In this document: piece after piece, positions 47,793 to 60,103 of the stretch
Numbering within the stretch: position 1 is the stretch's first letter
Layout: every line of letters begins with the position of its first letter
From: Pterois miles
Lineage: Eukaryota; Chordata; Actinopteri; Perciformes; Scorpaenidae
Direction of reading: 5' to 3'
Length of the DNA: 64,000 bases
Assembly (NCBI GenBank): GCA_947000775.1
Contig: CAMQGK010000565.1
Span: 4,655,001-4,719,000 of the forward strand
Position numbers and translations under genes: made by a program
Notes under the pieces: generated by a model
What the model was told of the DNA's origin: nothing
The model's database searches: none
Seen by the model: only the letters and a program-made list of their open reading frames with translations

Positions 47793-50700
47793 TACAAAAG
47801 ATATGAAATATGAAGCAGTTTTAGATTACACAAGCCAGTACTAGTGGGTGAAATTTGCCTACCTTGACCAGCTATGTGTCTTTGATAATAATTATAATAA
47901 CAATCTGAAAAAAAATGGAAATAACACTGAAAAAGACCATTCTGCATAACAAGTACTTGATATTTAAAGTACATTTTGCTGATAATACTTACAAGGATTT
48001 TAACATGTAATGGATATTGGGTTTTTTTTATTATACTGTGTTATTGATACTTTTACTTGAGTAAAGGTTTCCAATACTTCTTCCATCATCGTCAATGCCA
48101 GTCTCAGTTTAAATGCACCACAGCCTGCCATTATGCATTACTATTCTACTCTTGGTATTGCATGCAGTACTTTGTGTTGCTGTGATATTTGCTCATCACA
48201 GTGTTCTTTCCGTAAATGCCTGTTAAGCAAAGCTACATTCACTGATGATAAATTATGAGGCCACACTCCAAAGAAAATGTGATTTCAAGTAGTTCTAATT
48301 ATTCCAAGCCGTGTCTGTATGGAAAAGACAGCTGACATCAGGAGGAAGCAAACAGATGTGCAGCACAAAGCCACAGTGAGTGTTACAGTTATTGAAAAGC
48401 GATGAGAGCAGACATGACCTTCTCATCAGGGATAAATGACTTTTGGAGAGGAAATCTCCTCCTCTCCTGCTGCCTTCAGGTGCTGTCGGAAATGTTCTAA
48501 TCATAATTAAAAGCCAACTTCATGTGAAAAACACAGGCGTGACTGTAAAATAACCTTTTTTTCCCTTCTGCTCTGAAGATAATCTTGAGGATTCCAACAG
48601 TTTATGTAATCAATCACACATTTAGTTTTGCTTTGCAATCCCAGTTAGTGGAGGCTTTAACATTTGCTTTACTGGAGAGTCTTTTCCACATAAAAGTCCA
48701 GCAAAACAAGCAATAGATTGTATGTTTCATGCAGCAGCAACAATAGTGTACAACTTTAGATCTTTGATAACAGAGCCTCTGTGGAGAACCTGAAGGCATC
48801 ATGCATTTGGGAAGAGGAGGAGGAGCTGAGCCAGAGGTTGACATGTGGGAATGACTCAAGTTTTTTTACACATTCCAGGCATTGTTTCCTCCTCCTCCTT
48901 CTCCTCCTCCTTCTTCCCCCTGCCCCAGTCCCGGGCACTGAGGCCAAGGATTTTCCAGGGCTGGGAGAGATGGAGCAGATGATGGAGCAAGGAAGAAGGA
49001 TGACTAGTAGTTTCCACTTTTTCTTTTCCCTTTTCTTTTTTAAGGGTAATTCTCTCACTCTACAGCTGAATAAATAAGAGTTAGAGCAGTATTGTTGTAT
49101 ACTTTTGAGATGTCTCTCTGGATTTGCTGCATCCCTCACCTGCAGGAGAGTGCCATGTTTGTTTTTAGAGATGATTAAAGGAGGGAGCAGGAGATGAAGA
49201 TAGAGGAGACAATAAAACTAACCCCATTTGGTCTATTGCATTATATATTCCAGGGCAGTTAATCCAAAAACCCCTTCCCCCAGCGTTTAGGAGTATTAAG
49301 ACAGTGGGGATAGAGTTGCTAGGAAAGTCAAAATCACTGGTAAAACGCTGAGAAATATCAAGGCACAATTTAGATCAAATAGACTATTTTATCATGAGGA
49401 CAAATCATCTCCATTGTCTTGTCAGACACGTTTTATCTCCACACTTTCTGGCATAATCAGTACTACCAGTATTTTATGATGATTCACATACAGTGGGTTT
49501 CCAAAAGTGCTTGTGTTTCATGCCTGCATTTAGAGTGCCCTCATATTTTATCTGTCTGGCTAGATCATTTTAAATAACTGAATGAGAGGTCAATATGATT
49601 GTGTTTTGCTCAATAACTACCAGGAAGAAAGCTGATTTTATTATCGAATGTGTCACAGCCTTTTTCAAATTAATCAGCCCTTTGAGGAAATTTAAATTTC
49701 GAGACAATTAGGCAGAGCTGAAACACTGACAGCACGAAATCTGTTTGTTGAATCTGTGCCTGAAATGTCACCAAAACACTTTTAGCATCGCTGTCAGTCC
49801 TGCTAATGTATCAAAATGGGTGTTAATGCAAGTAAATCACATACGGTGTAGCTAATCCAAGACACACAATCTTGCAAAATCTGAAATAATGAGGGAGAGA
49901 CAGGGCGGTATGAGTAAGGGTCGGCTGGAACAGACGCAGTGAAGCTTGAAGTGACTCACATTAGCAACAGAGTTGAAAAAAAGGACACCGTCTGTGATGA
50001 TAGAATAGAGAAAAAATAATTCTTCACGAAAAAGTTTTTCATACAAAGGTATAAAAAGAGCTGACAGACCTTGTGCTGTCTCAATCTGAAGAACAATCAG
50101 CAGAACAACATGTATCTCACACACTGTTTCTACATATTATAGAATATTTTACCTATTGTTGTACCAACATGCTTTGCTCTGATTTTTGTGCTTCAAGGAA
50201 ACTCCCAGTCAGTTTTCTGTGAACTGGATGGATATCTGTCAACTGCCAAACCCTGTTACTTTCATAAGAACTCATTTCCTCCAGACACGTTGGGAAACTG
50301 CCAGTGAAGCAGCATTTGGGACACACTCGACCAGAAGACACGGGTTAAAGCCGTTGTTGCAGCAAGTGTCTGCCTCTCTTAAAGTATCTTTGAGCAAACC
50401 ACAGATGACAACACAGACACCAGCTGCAGGGAAGCTATTCTCCAGCTGTGTAATATCTTACCTTAATGTCCTGTTGGGAAACTCAACTGAGAATCATAAA
50501 AACTACTAAACACGGGTCTGTTTGAAGAGGAACTTTCAGATGATATCATTTAAGCCCTTTTGGTGCCCTAGGTGAAATTCAGATTTGGCGGCGCTAAGGT
50601 TAACCCTAGCCCCATAAACTGCACACAAATTAGACATCACTACAGTTTTAAGGCAATAATTAAAATTTTTATTTTCAAAAATAACTGTTTATTAAAATAT

Positions 50701-52184
50701 AAATAAACAATTGGTCCCTGGCATTGTTGGCTTAAAAGTGTTAAGTCACTCTCCCTGTAATTAATACTTTTATTAACAAATAAGTGCAGCCGGGTAGATG
50801 AAAAAGTGAGTTACAGGGGTTAAAAGTGTATTTCTTTCTTTCTTTCTTTGTAATTTGTTACCTCAATGCAGAAACTGAGGAAGGGCGCCCAATGCCAATT
50901 GAAAAAAAAAAAAGTTTCTTATTTTTTTTGAGGGCACCCCATAGAAAGTGGCACCATAGGCGACCGCCTATATGGCCTATGCCATAAACCAGCCCTGTAC
51001 AGTATGAATTATTTGAAATAACCTGAACAGGAGTTGCATAATAGATTATCCTGGTCATTTTCAAATGTACCATAAAAGTGCATGAAAATGTGACTGAGTC
51101 ACAGTGATTACTCACATCCCACCCCACATACTGAGGTCAACAGAGGCCTTCAGCAATGACTCGCTGAAGTGAATATTTGATTGATTAAATAAGAGGGCAA
51201 TTTAGTGTCATCGGAAAACCTTTTATTTATTTATTTTTTTAAATCAACAATTGTTGCATCTCACTGCAGAGGATAAAAAGGTTTTCCATAAATGGCCCAC
51301 ATCATTAAGGCATGGCTGCATTGCCAACTGCTGAGCACACGAACAAAAGGTAGCTCATTCTGACCATAATAGTGCATGTGATTGTGCTAACAGAAACCAT
51401 TCTAGACATCGAGACCGCGGAGTGCCAATTCAGCACATGACGCCTGACTCATCCTCTCTGCTCTGAGTCACTCCCTCCGCTCTGCTGGTCCAGGATCTGT
51501 GGCTCTTTGCTGGAGCTGGCTCCTCTCTCTCCTGAATGCCAACCCGCCACTCCACGGGGCAGGACGCTGGCCAAGGATGGCCCCGCAGAGGAGGAAGGGG
51601 CTGTTTTTATTTCAGTAGGTCTTTGTGGAGACAAAGACTGGGTGTGAGGATGGTGTGGCAAGAAGAGGGTAAGCCACAGGACATCAAGGGGACTGGACCA
51701 CAGCCACACTGTTTCCAACAACCCTGTCAGGTCTTAAAACAGATTTATAGAGACAGGTTTGGAGATGGGTGAAGCAGGTCAACATCAAGACTTAAACTCA
51801 AGGTAAAATGTGATAGCAAGGTATGAGTCATTACTCTTCACTATTCATCCCTTGTTTCTGTGTTGTATTTTGCAGCTTTGGGGCAACATCAAAAAAAAAA
51901 AAAAAAGCTGTAGCTAAGCTCATTATACAAATGAGCTTTGGAGCTGACTGCACACACCAAGCAGTTAACATGCAAGAGACGATCCCAGACGTTAAAAGGT
52001 AAACAACTCTAATAAGGTAGCGAGTGTCTCACTGGTCACAGAAGCTCGACTGGATGTAGTTCATGTCCCAAAGCACATCTACACACACAGGAGCTGTGGT
52101 AGGGTTTCTTCAGATTTCGCATTTTTAAACACAACAACAGTATGGCAATGTCGATCATCCAGACTGTATTATCTCAACAACAAT
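47793..52184. other. Intergenic DNA downstream of hmg20a
   Basis: It contains a CTCCTC-rich run at 48888-48920 and one hAT-like remnant. A G+C-richer block at 51410-51680 ends in a plus-strand donor-like AGAGG|GTAAGC, but no conserved frame accompanies it. Confidence 0.5.
50550..50999. mobile_element. hAT-like non-autonomous element remnant
   Basis: The left part contains GGTGCCCTAGGTGAAATTC. The right part reads GGCACCATAGGCGACCGCCT and ends AAACCAGCCCTG, which reversed gives CAGGGCTGGTTT, a hAT-like terminus. A short CTTT repeat lies at 50828-50848. Confidence 0.4.
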
Positions 52185-52660
52185 TAGATGAATGGCCATG
52201 AAATGTTGTATACAATCATGGTCCCCAGCGGATAAAGCATAATTACTTTGGAGATTCTCAGACATTTCCTCTTTTTCTTCACCAAAAAACAGAAATGTCA
52301 TCTGCTATTTCAAAAACGATTTCATGAAAATTGGTAGTTATTCATGGTGACCAGAGGATGAATTTTAATCTAGCGCCACCAGCTGGTCAAAGTCTTCCCT
52401 TATCCCTCGGAATACCTCAGTACCAACTAGAGTGTCACTATATTTTGTGCAGATATTCATGGCTGCCAGATGATGTGTGCTGCTAACTTTAGTGATCTCT
52501 GACTTTTCCTCTAATGCCACCACAAAGTCAACATTTCTGTTTTTTCAGTGAATGTCAAAACAACTATTCGATGGTTCACACATTCATGTTCCCATTAGGA
52601 TGAAGTATAATTCCCCTTAACTTTTCACCGTGCGCCATGATTGGGTTACAATTTGAATTT
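52185..52660. repeat. Diverged tandem repeat, about 115-127 bp period
   Basis: Four related units each carry a CATGGT/CATGTTCCC-type block followed by a variant of GGATGAAGTATAATT. They begin near 52219, 52346, 52460 and 52586, and two also contain CTGACTTTTCCTCT or a close variant. Similar unit arrays are widespread in percomorph genomes. There is no coding potential. Confidence 0.5.
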
Positions 52661-52748
52661 GCTCAATCCTTTGTTTTGTAACCAAATGCCTGCAAAAATA
52701 GTAGTAGCAGTAGTAGTAATATGTAAATGTTAGCATGCTAACACAAAA

Positions 52749-52946
52749 CCAGGAGCGTCAAACTCATTTTAGTTCATGGGCCACATACGGCCCAATATGA
52801 TTTTAAAATGCTGGCCCAGTAAAACTAAATAATATAAATAAATAACAAAACTTTCAATATTTTCCTGTTTTTTTTAGCATAGAGAAGTACTAAAATTTTT
52901 ACATTTTGTTGGAGCCTTTGGCATGCCGGTATGTCCGACACCCCTA

Positions 52947-52947
<1 letters not shown>
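52749..52947. mobile_element. Small hAT-like MITE remnant
   Basis: It starts CAGGAGCGTCAAACTC followed by GGGCCACATACGGCCC, a sequence common at the end of teleost hAT MITEs, and finishes GTCCGACACCCCTA. The two ends are imperfect inverted repeats. At about 200 bp it is internally deleted. No clear 8-bp target duplication survives. Confidence 0.5.

Positions 52948-52951
<4 letters not shown>

Positions 52952-53037
<86 letters not shown>
52952..53037. repeat. (AT)n microsatellite
   Basis: About 85 bp of AT dinucleotides with a central ACACCT interruption. It separates a small MITE from the LINE fragment and produces spurious YIYI open frames. Confidence 0.97.
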
Positions 53038-53038
<1 letters not shown>

Positions 53039-53818
53039 CCTGACCTATTCAACCTGAGCCTGAGGCTGAGAAAGGTACCACAACTATGGAAGACATCCTG
53101 CGTGGTACCTGTGCCTAAGACCCCACACCCCAAGGACCCCAGCAGCTTCAGGCCGGTGGCATTAACATCCCACCTGATGAAGGCCCTGGAGCGCCTGGTC
53201 CTCCAACATCTCCGCCCTGTGGTGAGTCCATCCATGGACCCACTACAGTTTGCTTATCAAGCTGGCATTGGGGTGGATGATGCCGTCATCTTCCTGTTGG
53301 ACCGAGCTCTGTCTCACCTGGAGAAACCTGGCAGCACTGTGAGGATCATGTTCTTTGATTTCTCCAGTGCTTTCAACACCATCCAGCCGACACTTCTGGG
53401 GGACAAACTGGAGACTGCAGGGGTAGATCAACATCTAACCTCCTGGGTACTGGACAACCTCACAAACTGCCCACAGTATGTGAGGACACGGGACTTCACT
53501 TCAGACACGGTGGTCTGCAGTGTGGGGGCCCCGCAGGGAACGGTTCTGGCTCCGTTCCTCTTCACGCTCTACACTGCAGACTTCTCCTACAACTCACCAA
53601 CCTGTCACCTGCAGAAGTCCTCTGATGACTCTGCTATCGTCGGCCTCATCACTGATGGGGACGATGGGGAGTACAGAGAACTTTCCCAGGACTTTGTGGA
53701 CTGGTGCCTGCAGAACCACCTCCAGATCACCGCGGGGAAAACTAAAGAGCTGGTGGTGGATCTTGTCTTGTTCACAAGCTGTTTTAAAACTACACATATA
53801 TTGATTGTTTTCCTTTGA
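53030..53818 (+). mobile_element. LINE reverse-transcriptase fragment (CR1/L2/Rex1-like)
   Basis: A plus-strand frame runs without a stop from about 53030 to 53818. It encodes part of a non-LTR reverse transcriptase: PVPKTPHPKDPSSFRPVALT (entry to the RT domain), FFDFSSAFNTI (the first catalytic Asp region), GAPQGTVLAPFLFTLYTADF (palm) and SSDDSAIVG. The last replaces the usual F/Y-x-DD: the two aspartates remain but the aromatic residue is serine. Upstream endonuclease sequence is missing and the element starts just after an AT microsatellite, consistent with 5' truncation. The 3' end is also lost: RT-like sequence ends near 53763 and the frame then runs into unrelated bases. The wording is typical of CR1/L2/Rex1-clade LINEs in fish; I cannot fix the family. 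It is a non-functional fragment, but fairly young because the frame is intact. Confidence 0.85.
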
Positions 53819-54924
53819 CAATAAGATATAAAATTTAAAACTTTCATGACATGCAAAGTGCCAAAAAACCCCTCTATGCTCCATCACATGGCTCTTAGGA
53901 GCTGGACCTTTGCAGCAGTGTAAAACATGGTTTCATCCAAAGTCCACACATATAATCAGTATCATAGCAGTCAGCCATTGTGTATAATTAACTCGTCGTA
54001 TAACCCGACACACTCTCCTGTGGGAACAGAACATCTGTTAGGGACATTGTCGGACAGAACGCTGTAACACATGCAGCCATTGTGGACAGGAAGTCTCAGC
54101 TGGCAAAGAGGAAATGGGCATCCCTGCATGGAAACAGGAAGGGCTCGTAATAGCAAGTCAAAGAGAAATACAGTGCTATACGTTAGCAACTTGATACTTG
54201 GCACTGAGCAGCTCCTGATCAGACAAATAGGAACATTCATTTTAAATTTCCAAGCAAATCATAATGTAATTCTACTAAAAAGGATTTATGGCAGTCATCT
54301 ACGGCCATTTAGATCCTCATTCAGAGCTATGAGTGGGAAAATCCTCAGACATGATACAGTAGGTTATTGTTTCCCAAAGCTGCCTGCAGCTCAGTGGCTG
54401 AGTGAGCCACAGAGTGCAAAGTCATTTGTGTCTCTTTCTCCAGATTGCGGTAAATTATAGCAGAGCTGCTCAAAACCAATCCAAATCTTTTTGACTCTAA
54501 ATCTACTGTAAGTAATACGCTTTGACGCTGACCAAGCACAATTCAACACAGTGACGCATTACAGCAGATTAGCCTTATAGCTCATTTTAATACAGTAGGC
54601 TTCAAAACTAGGTTATTAAAAGTCAACAGCTCTTCATGCTGTGACGAATCACAAATTGGAAATGCAGAATTTAGTTTGGCAAATACTTAAACTAGCTGCT
54701 TTGATATTTGTATTGCAAATTTTACACACGGCATCAAAGAGAGATTTGTTCAACACTTGACACTTTCATATAAACTACGAGAAACTCAGAGACTTTCTGA
54801 ATAACATGAAACAAGAAATGTAGTTGCAGTGGCAGCTCTTGTGTCTAACTTTGATTTTCATTTCAGTGCAAACTATATTATTAATATTCTCAGCACATCA
54901 TGAACTTATCCAAACAAACCCACT

Positions 54925-55693
54925 GCTCAAATGTAAATACGTTTATTGAAAACACAAACACTTTTTTCACACAGGAAACAAAATAAATGGCATGTTTTTC
55001 TTCAACAGAGTAAGAAAAAAATAAAGTTTGCCCTACAGTATTTCTTGGATATAGTAAATACAAACCCACTGACACATTTTTCCTTGATGAGAACATGTTT
55101 GATAATGCTTTACATATTGTTGCGTTGCTATAAATGGACAGTGAAGACAGAACAGGAGCAATGAGGGACATAAAACTGTTTCATGTCCTACCATTTGATT
55201 ATTTTATAAAACAAACTACAGCTATGTTGAAGTGTGAACAGTTTTTTTAATGTAAAACAATAAATAAATATAAGACGCTACATCACCTTAGCAGAGTAAT
55301 AAAAGATGTTTTTAGAAACAATTGGGATGACAGACCGACAGGAGGATTCACCTACTGAACGTCGCTGTGAATCTCAATCCATCAAATCAGAGCGACTTGG
55401 TCCAATTATCTGGAGCGAAAGCATGAAAGCAAAGAACGTGTTTATTATTCATTCACAGCTGAAACAGAACAAAATCTAACACTGCTGTAACAATATAAAA
55501 AGCTCTAGAGCAGCTAATGAACGGACTTTGAGGTGAAACGGAACATCCATTAGAGTAATTGATTTATGTTGGTCAGACCGAGAAAGGAATTTTATTGGCA
55601 AGACAATTAAACAAAAATAAATAAGTTCTTAGATTAGTCGATCATGTAAAGACAACAGTTGCAACTCGTCAAGACAAACAAAGCAGCTCGTAC
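54925..55693 (-). other. hmg20a: Probable hmg20a terminal region and 3' UTR
   Basis: This AT-rich stretch follows the last recognised hmg20a coding exon on the minus strand and ends at the strong polyadenylation signal at 54942-54947. It probably holds the terminal exon with the stop codon and the 3' UTR, either continuous with the previous exon or after a short intron. No other conserved reading frame is present. The exact exon boundary is inferred, not seen. Confidence 0.5.
54942..54947 (-). terminator. Polyadenylation signal AATAAA, minus strand
   Basis: TTTATT on the plus strand reads AATAAA on the minus strand. Downstream on the minus strand, after about 20 bases, comes the GT-rich run GTGGGTTTGTTTGG, a typical downstream element. 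It lies about 750 bp beyond the last recognised hmg20a exon and is the best candidate for that transcript's end. Confidence 0.55.
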
Positions 55694-55826
55694 CTGTCCA
55701 AGCGATTGACCACGTCTCTCACGGTGTTGATGAGACTCTCGTGTTCTTGGGGGCTGCTGACGATGATGCTGTGGAGCTTCTTCATGTAGGAGTCAATGCT
55801 GTCGAGAGTGGGCGTCTCTCCGCTAG
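55694..55826 (-). CDS. hmg20a: hmg20a coding exon, conserved C-terminus
   Basis: This 133-bp minus-strand exon has acceptor TCCTACAG|CTAGCGG and donor GACAG|GTACGA. With the G carried from the previous exon it reads ASGETPTLDSIDSYMKKLHS and continues to VVNRLD plus the first two bases (AG) of a last arginine codon. Human HMG20A ends in NRLDR, so the stop codon is expected one base into a further exon that I could not place. If the donor is not used, translation continues YELLCLS and stops at 55669-55671, adding seven residues after the arginine. Both outcomes give nearly the same protein. The upstream intron is 3.0 kb and contains a large imperfect inverted repeat. Confidence 0.94.
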
Positions 55827-55924
55827 CTGTAGGACAACAAGCATGTGGTGTCAGCACCTCAAAATGTCTTAAAAGGCTAACTTCTGCATGACTCATCCTA
55901 TTGAAACCTATTTCCCCATGTACT

Positions 55925-56640
55925 TGTGGGGACAACAATGTCTGGAACTGATCCAGTACTGAGGGGGAGCGCTGTAGACGGCAGCTGATCACGGGCTGCA
56001 ATATGGTGCCATTGGAGCAAGTTGGCACCGTCATTTCCATCCTCTAATAGTGCTTGTTTTTGCCATGACAGGCTCTGATTGTGATTCTATGAGCTTGACA
56101 TTATGGAAAGAGTCCCGCTCAAGGAGAAGTCTCATTCTGAAATCTGGCGAGGTGATGGTGTTGCCAGAAGACAATGGTGGAACAGTGGAATACGAATACG
56201 TGGAAACGAGAGTGCCAGCCGGGCAGAGATTGTTGTTTTGGGAGTACAGAAAGCGTAGCTTAGTTTTTTCTAAAAGATTTTCAATGTCATGGCTGAATAT
56301 TTAGATGATTTCCACAATGTGGATGAGGTCTTTGAATAGGATTTATCTGAGCCAGAGTATACGGATATTCGGATTTCACAATTAGACTTTGTTATTAGAG
56401 CAAAATAACAAACAGACTGGATCAAGAGAAAGGTAAGAAAAATATTTTATTTCTCTGTAGGGTCCTTTCTGTAATGTTGTTGTACAATTCTAATAACAAT
56501 CTGAGCCTGTCAGTGGCAAAAACAAGCATTTCAGTGGACGTATTGTTATATTGACGCTGCTCACTTGCCCTAACAGCTTGAGGAGTGTTTGCCCTCAATA
56601 CTGGACCAATTTCAAAAATTGTTGGTCCCATTAGTCATAG
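55925..56640. repeat. Large imperfect inverted repeat in hmg20a intron
   Basis: 55925-56120 and 56460-56636 match in opposite orientation with many differences. The clearest arm is GTGCTTGTTTTTGCCATGAC then AGGCTCTGATTGTG (from 56049), pairing with CAATCTGAGCCTGTCAGTGG then CAAAAACAAGCA (56495-56530). The spacer contains MAEYLDDFHNVDEVFE, a stop, then DLSEPEYT in the plus frame, which resembles the start of transposon-associated ORFs seen in fish. Two copies of one transposon in opposite directions are likely. Confidence 0.6.
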
Positions 56641-58843
56641 ACACAAAAACAAGGTTACAATTTAAGTACTTGTGATTATTTTGAAGGAGAAAGCTGTTCA
56701 GGACAACACCAACCTTTAAATGATTCAATTACATTTGCTGCAAAATGTGTCTCAAATGGGGGCAGAAAACAACATGAGCTTGCAACGAATGTCTTAATTT
56801 TTGAACAAATTATTTTTTGTGAGGTGCAACATACAGTATTTTTGATAACGGCCCACATATGCTATGAAATCGTATAATCAGCCTTTGAGTTTGGACATTA
56901 CTAATACCACGACTGATTCTTTTGCCGCAAGCAACATCATAGGATCATAGGATGTCCCATGACTGAGGCAAAGAGTCTGGCTAACAGCAGGCATGAGAAA
57001 TCAGCTGTCAGTTCAAATGTGTCAGAACAAATTTACCGAATCCATCAAGACTACGAGGAGGTGCAAAATAGAAAAATGTAATCTAGAAATATGAATATAT
57101 TTAATACTGAGCAAGTGCTAGGTCTGGCATCTCAAGTTTACAGTTAAAGTAAGTTCATTAATGGAAATTGCGCAATTACTGAAAGAACCAATAAAATCAG
57201 AGATAAATATGCTTATACTCAGAAGAAGCTCTGATGTTAGCGGTTATTAATTTATTGACATTTTCTCCTAAACTGTATGTGCCACAGAGCTTCCCCGAGG
57301 CCACGTCTGAGTGGATTTTGCAATCATCTTTCATCGTCAAGCTCTTATGAAATACTTCCAGTGGTGTCAATTTGTGTTGTTTGCAGATTCTGTGTCTCTG
57401 CTGTGTGAGCAAGAAACTCAAATAGGTGTGGAGAAAATTACAAGAGAAAACCTGTGGGTGTTGAGCTCAGCACGAGTTCTGTATGTGTGCATTAAACAAG
57501 TGTGAACAAATTAGGACCGCCTTGCTTAAATGTAAAAAATGAACAGGTTTAAGTGAAGAAGACCTCACTGCCTGACTGACACAGCCAGGCAATAAAAGAA
57601 CAAGTGGTCCCACCGTGTACATTCTGAATAAGCATGCATCTCTCCAGGAAACGTGTTGGAAGTTCAAAGTACAGGAAACACAGTGGGTGTACGAACACGC
57701 CTACATTATTCATATCTCTTCAGTTTAAACTCTGACTCTGGTACTAACAGTTTACTACAGTATTTTTGTTTGTGACTAGTATGGGATATCAAGTCAATAC
57801 TGGTTATAATGTGTATGGATCAATACCAGCGAGCCCAAGGGGGACATTGCACACTTCAGATACAAAAGCAAAGCAATTTCATCTTATTTTCCTCCACGCA
57901 GCAGAATGTTGATGGAAAAAAAAAGGCGTATATTTAATTTTTGTCCAAGAGTCACAAAACTAATGGTCCACACTGTCGTAATAGATGAGACAACAACTCC
58001 ATATCAGCAAAATATCTGACAAGTTTAGGATGCTGCACAAATGCTCGATATAAGAAGTCATCTAGTGTAGAGTTAAGTCATTTATCTTCTTTTTATTGAA
58101 ACATATAAAAATCTATCTCAAAAATTCCCCTTAGTTAAAATGGATGCAAGTAGAATCATCATTAGTGGAAACTGCTGATAGTGATCATATCCGTTTGGGT
58201 CAAATTGATCACTATAAACAGATGATTATTATAACTGAATGTTTGTTGTTGTGCATCATTTCTCACGCAGATTACCATCTGACTGATATTTGTATATTTA
58301 TTAACCACCACCCCTTTTCCGGGACTCCTCGTTCATTCACTTGGTTACAGCACCACGACGGCGAGCGCCGGTCTAAATGTGCTGCTGCAGAGCCGCTTCA
58401 GGATCAGCAAAGTTTCACTTTGAGGGCACTGGGTGACCAGGCATTATCAAGCCACTTGACGAGTGTGGCTTCAACCACAGGTACTTTTCCTGTACGCATT
58501 TGTATTTTACTCAGAGAAAATGACTTTCCTTTTCCAATCATGTAATCAATGCACAGGCAGCATCAGCCTCAGGAATCCAGATGGAAAGCAGATGGTGCGG
58601 GAGGAAAAGTATCAAGGGAGTAAGTAAAAAACACAACAAACATTCAATTAACATTAGCCTACCGATAAGGAATGATTCTGTCCCAAGCTTTTTGATCAAT
58701 ATAAGCGGTTGATCACTGTAACTACAGTCACTATAAGTGGTTTTGGCTCTACTTGTATCTCTACAAGAGAAAACTACTTGTAAGTTTTTTCTTGTATGTT
58801 TGGATATGGGATTAAAGCTGAATACAGTGATACTGGTTCTCAC
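56641..58843. other. hmg20a intron, remaining part
   Basis: This is most of the 3.0-kb intron between the coiled-coil exon and the C-terminal exon. No further exon, RNA gene or complete repeat was recognised. The 133-codon plus-strand frame at 58144-58545 has no domain and no splice support. Confidence 0.6.
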
Positions 58844-59059
58844 CTGGCAAAGGTACGGAGGCGAAGCTGGAGGTGAGCGCCTGGCGCAGGGTCTCCAGGT
58901 GCTGGTGCAGGAGCCCGTTGCGTCCCCTTTCTTGCATCACATCTCCCTCCAGCCTCTCCACTGCCCCGCGCATGCTCTCCACGTGTTTCTGCAGCGCCGC
59001 GTTGCGCTCCTCGTACTCCATATTGGTCTTGCGCAGCTGCCGCATCTCAGCTTCACGTG
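58844..59059 (-). CDS. hmg20a: hmg20a coding exon, coiled-coil region
   Basis: This 216-bp minus-strand exon has acceptor CTCAACAG|CACG and donor CCAG|GTGAGA. It begins AREAEMRQLRKTNMEYEERN and continues through heptad-rich sequence to SSFASVPLP, 72 codons with a split codon at each end. Leucines, methionines and valines spaced three or four apart among charged residues indicate a parallel coiled coil. In HMG20A/HMG20B this region mediates dimerisation and contacts with the LSD1-CoREST-HDAC corepressor and beta-dystrobrevin (family knowledge). The residues NMEYEERNAALQKHVESM identify HMG20A rather than HMG20B, whose coil is much more diverged. HMG20A relieves REST-dependent repression of neuronal genes, opposing HMG20B. 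No frameshift or stop is seen. The local G+C is higher than in the flanking introns. Confidence 0.96.
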
Positions 59060-59351
59060 CTGTTGAGGAATACACACAGAAACTGCAATGATGGTAGATA
59101 AGAGGAGAGATGATACAGCAGATGGTACCGTCATTCATTTTTTATTTTCTCAGAGCGGTGTGTTCTTTTAAAGATTTGGGTATCCCAGAGTTGGGTGGAC
59201 TGTGGAACTATTCTGGGACGATGGAGCACTATATGCTCTCTTGAGGTGGCAGAGATTCCTCTGTTTGGAAACACTTAAACAAATGGAGGTTTAAAAAAGT
59301 CACAACACACACAGTCTCAACAAGACAGCTGTCTGTGTTCAAGCTGTTTAC

Positions 59352-59427
59352 CTTTGCTGTGGTTGAGAAACTCCTCTGTGAAGATCGGTATGTCAAACAC
59401 AGTTCTGTCCTTCCCTTCTGCATCCTT
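59352..59427 (-). CDS. hmg20a: hmg20a coding exon, conserved FDIPIFTEEF block
   Basis: This 76-bp minus-strand exon has acceptor ATCAACAG|AAGG and donor AAAG|GTAAAC. It encodes 25 residues plus one base, KDAEGKDRTVF then DIPIFTEEFLNHSK. The DIPIFTEEFLNHSK block is, from family knowledge, essentially invariant between fish and human HMG20A; the paralogue HMG20B differs after EEFL. It lies between the HMG box and the coiled coil. The single leftover G combines with CA of the next exon to give the alanine of AREAE, so the phase is consistent. The upstream intron is about 2.5 kb and carries several transposon remnants; the downstream intron is only 292 bp. Confidence 0.93.
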
Positions 59428-60103
59428 CTGTTGATAGCCAGAGACAGTAACAGGGATGGTGATAAGCTGAACAGTGGAAATATTTGGCTGTACAGTCTGA
59501 AAGTGAGAGCTGGTCATTTATCTAGCTGGGCTGTAGGCGGGTGGGTAATTGATTTCATACCTGGCCACGGGGGAAATACAGTGATGCAGAAATGAGGAAG
59601 ACGAAATAATTTCATCAACAGCGCTGCTAAGATATCAAAGGCCCCTGAAATGGTTTGCAATACAAATGTGTTTTCCAAAAGCAGCACAGGTTTCACTTGT
59701 TTACTCCTTCCTCTGAATGAATGCATCATCCTGCCTCATTTCTTAACAGAGTGAAATTCATGCTGAAAATCTAGAGAGGAAACACTGGGATTCCCACAGG
59801 AATGCTGATTCTAATAAAGTCACCTTGACCATAACCCTTCAGGAGTATGCTACAAGACTCACAATGGAAAGCTCTTAATTACATGCAGAAATTAATAAAA
59901 ATGAATTACACACTCAGTAGAAGCCAAGTGTTTGGATTGCGAATACAAACACAGCACCAAAGCGGATTAAACCGGCTTTAGTGATGCAACAATAAGCACT
60001 TAATGGGTAGAGCAAGAGGAGGGCAAACACAACAGATTTAGGCTCCTGGGTGAGAAAATAGACAGACTTTAACCGTGAACACAAACTCATCATGAAAATG
60101 AAT

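Noticed and set aside
56050..56304. 84-codon plus frame in the hmg20a intron
   Set aside because: It lies within the inverted-repeat transposon remnant and has no independent support as a gene.
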